From the NCBI RefSeq assembly GCF_003426025.1, contig NZ_QJSH01000005.1, positions 62,001 through 126,000 of the forward strand: a stretch of 64,000 bases of DNA, read 5' to 3'. Under the pieces are notes generated by a model, which had not been told where the DNA came from, did not search any database, and worked only from the letters and a program-made list of their open reading frames with translations. Positions 63,406 through 64,000 of the stretch are shown in pieces; the stretch's first letter is position 1; every line of letters starts with the position of its first letter. Source of the stretch: Paraliobacillus quinghaiensis. GTDB taxonomy: Bacteria > Bacillota > Bacilli > Bacillales > Amphibacillaceae. Position numbers and translations under genes: made by a program.

Positions 63406-64000
63406 ATGGCAGTAACAATTAAAGATGTGGCAAAAAAGGCAAATGTTGCCGCTTCCACTGTGTCAAGAGTAATTTCGGATAGTCCCCGTATTAGCTTAGA
63501 CACTAAGAAGCGGGTAAAAAAAGCAATGAAGGAATTAGGATATCACCCTAATGTAAACGCACGAAATTTAGCAGTTCGTTCATCTCAAGCAATAGGTGTT
63601 ATCATGCCCTCCTCTGCTGATAAAGCATTACAAAACCCATTTTTCCCAGAAATTTTACGAGGAATCGGTACTTCTGCACACGAAACTGATTATTCTCTAT
63701 ATATTTCAACGGGAGGAAATGAGGAACAGATTTATGAAGAGGTACAGCGAATGGTTTATGGTAATCGTGTGGATGGAATAATTCTCTTATATTCAAAAGT
63801 ATCTGATTCAGTCCTTGATTTTCTTGTCGATTCAAATTTTCCATTTGTTGTTGTGGGTAAACCTTACGAATATGAAAGTCGAGTCACATATGTAGATAAT
63901 AACAATATTAGTGCAAGTAAAGATATCACGAATCATTTAATAGATCTCGGACATCAACATATTGCCTTTATTGGTGGATCAACGGATTTAGTAGTTACAG
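63406..64000 (+). CDS. LacI-family regulator, probable maltose operon repressor (partial)
   Basis: 198 codons are visible before the right edge. The N-terminal LacI helix-turn-helix (TIKDVAKKANVAASTVSRVISDSPRISLDTKKRV) and hinge (HPNVNARNLAVRSSQAIGV) are followed by the first lobe of a periplasmic-binding-like sugar domain (IMPSSADKALQNPFFPEILRG, IAFIGGSTDLVV). ATG 63406 follows AGAGGGTGAA. It lies directly after the transporter operon, and LacI-type operators stand in the amylase-transporter region, so it is most likely a MalR-type repressor. Confidence 0.92.
   Translation, partial: MAVTIKDVAKKANVAASTVSRVISDSPRISLDTKKRVKKAMKELGYHPNVNARNLAVRSSQAIGVIMPSSADKALQNPFFPEILRGIGTSAHETDYSLYISTGGNEEQIYEEVQRMVYGNRVDGIILLYSKVSDSVLDFLVDSNFPFVVVGKPYEYESRVTYVDNNNISASKDITNHLIDLGHQHIAFIGGSTDLVVT

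Noticed and set aside
1-64000. CRISPR arrays, tRNA or rRNA genes
   Set aside because: No regularly spaced repeats, tRNA-like cloverleaf ends or rRNA signatures were seen on either strand.

Overview
The window is AT-rich Bacillota DNA, most like a halotolerant Bacillaceae genus such as Oceanobacillus or Virgibacillus. The grounds are gene content and style: strong AGGAGG ribosome sites, TTG/GTG starts, TPP and c-di-GMP riboswitches in Bacillus-like contexts, a Staphylococcus/Bacillus-type MurNAc operon with MupG, the ykoFEDC thiamine-precursor transporter, and Bacillaceae interspersed repeats. The species cannot be fixed from sequence reading alone. No rRNA, tRNA or CRISPR array was seen.

Layout. 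(1) 1-3847 is a mobile-element module: a large serine recombinase running off the left edge, an XRE regulator overlapping it, and a divergent operon of a 52-aa protein, a gene II/X-like replication protein and a SpoVG-like protein, closed by a terminator. (2) 4128-4607 is a complete rlmH. Its last codons form an SCC-type attachment sequence. An 18-bp near-copy (15/18 identical, encoding the RlmH tail GEPYHK-stop) lies at 18682-18699. Between the two is a 14-kb cassette: a minus-strand block (radC, a possible ssDNA-annealing protein, two unknowns) and a plus-strand defence block (half-HsdS, HsdM, HsdS, HsdR, YgjP-type metalloprotease, SIR2 protein, HEPN-motif protein, small membrane protein). 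This looks like an SCC-like defence island in rlmH without a recognisable ccr gene inside it. (3) 18.7-24 kb holds two solitary glycosyltransferases, a CHY zinc-finger protein, bioY behind a BirA-like box, and a TnpB-only IS200/IS605-type element with matching hairpins at both ends.

(4) 23.9-26 kb: a c-di-GMP-I riboswitch and terminator precede a membrane diguanylate cyclase with a carbohydrate-binding-like sensor, a feedback arrangement. (5) 26-32.3 kb: a TraB/GumN lipoprotein, pntAB transhydrogenase, a MITE-like repeat, a DUF4023 microprotein and a tRNA-dihydrouridine synthase. (6) 33-37.3 kb: murR-murQ-murP-mupG, uptake and cleavage of MurNAc-GlcNAc from cell-wall turnover. (7) 37.5-41.3 kb: a TPP-riboswitch-controlled ECF-type transporter. 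(8) 41.6-47 kb: a staygreen-domain protein, then a PD-(D/E)XK-like protein, a PLD-helicase-DUF3427 protein and a convergent Nudix hydrolase, possibly a second defence or repair locus.

(9) 47-57.4 kb is mostly chromosomal: DUF981 and UMF1 membrane proteins, a large transporter, an XRE membrane protein cut by an in-frame amber codon, an orphan ParA with a SAP-like partner, VanZ, panF-yhdT and an FAD oxidoreductase. (10) 57.6 kb to the end is a maltodextrin regulon: an intracellular neopullulanase-type amylase divergent from a maltodextrin ABC transporter (binding protein plus two permeases), operators of LacI/CcpA type between them, and a LacI-family regulator cut by the right edge.

Relics are visible: a TraB/GumN fragment at 32.56 kb, a deletion-derived copy of the dus locus at 41.43 kb, three copies of a palindromic intergenic repeat, and an 84-nt interrupted palindrome at 57.54 kb.
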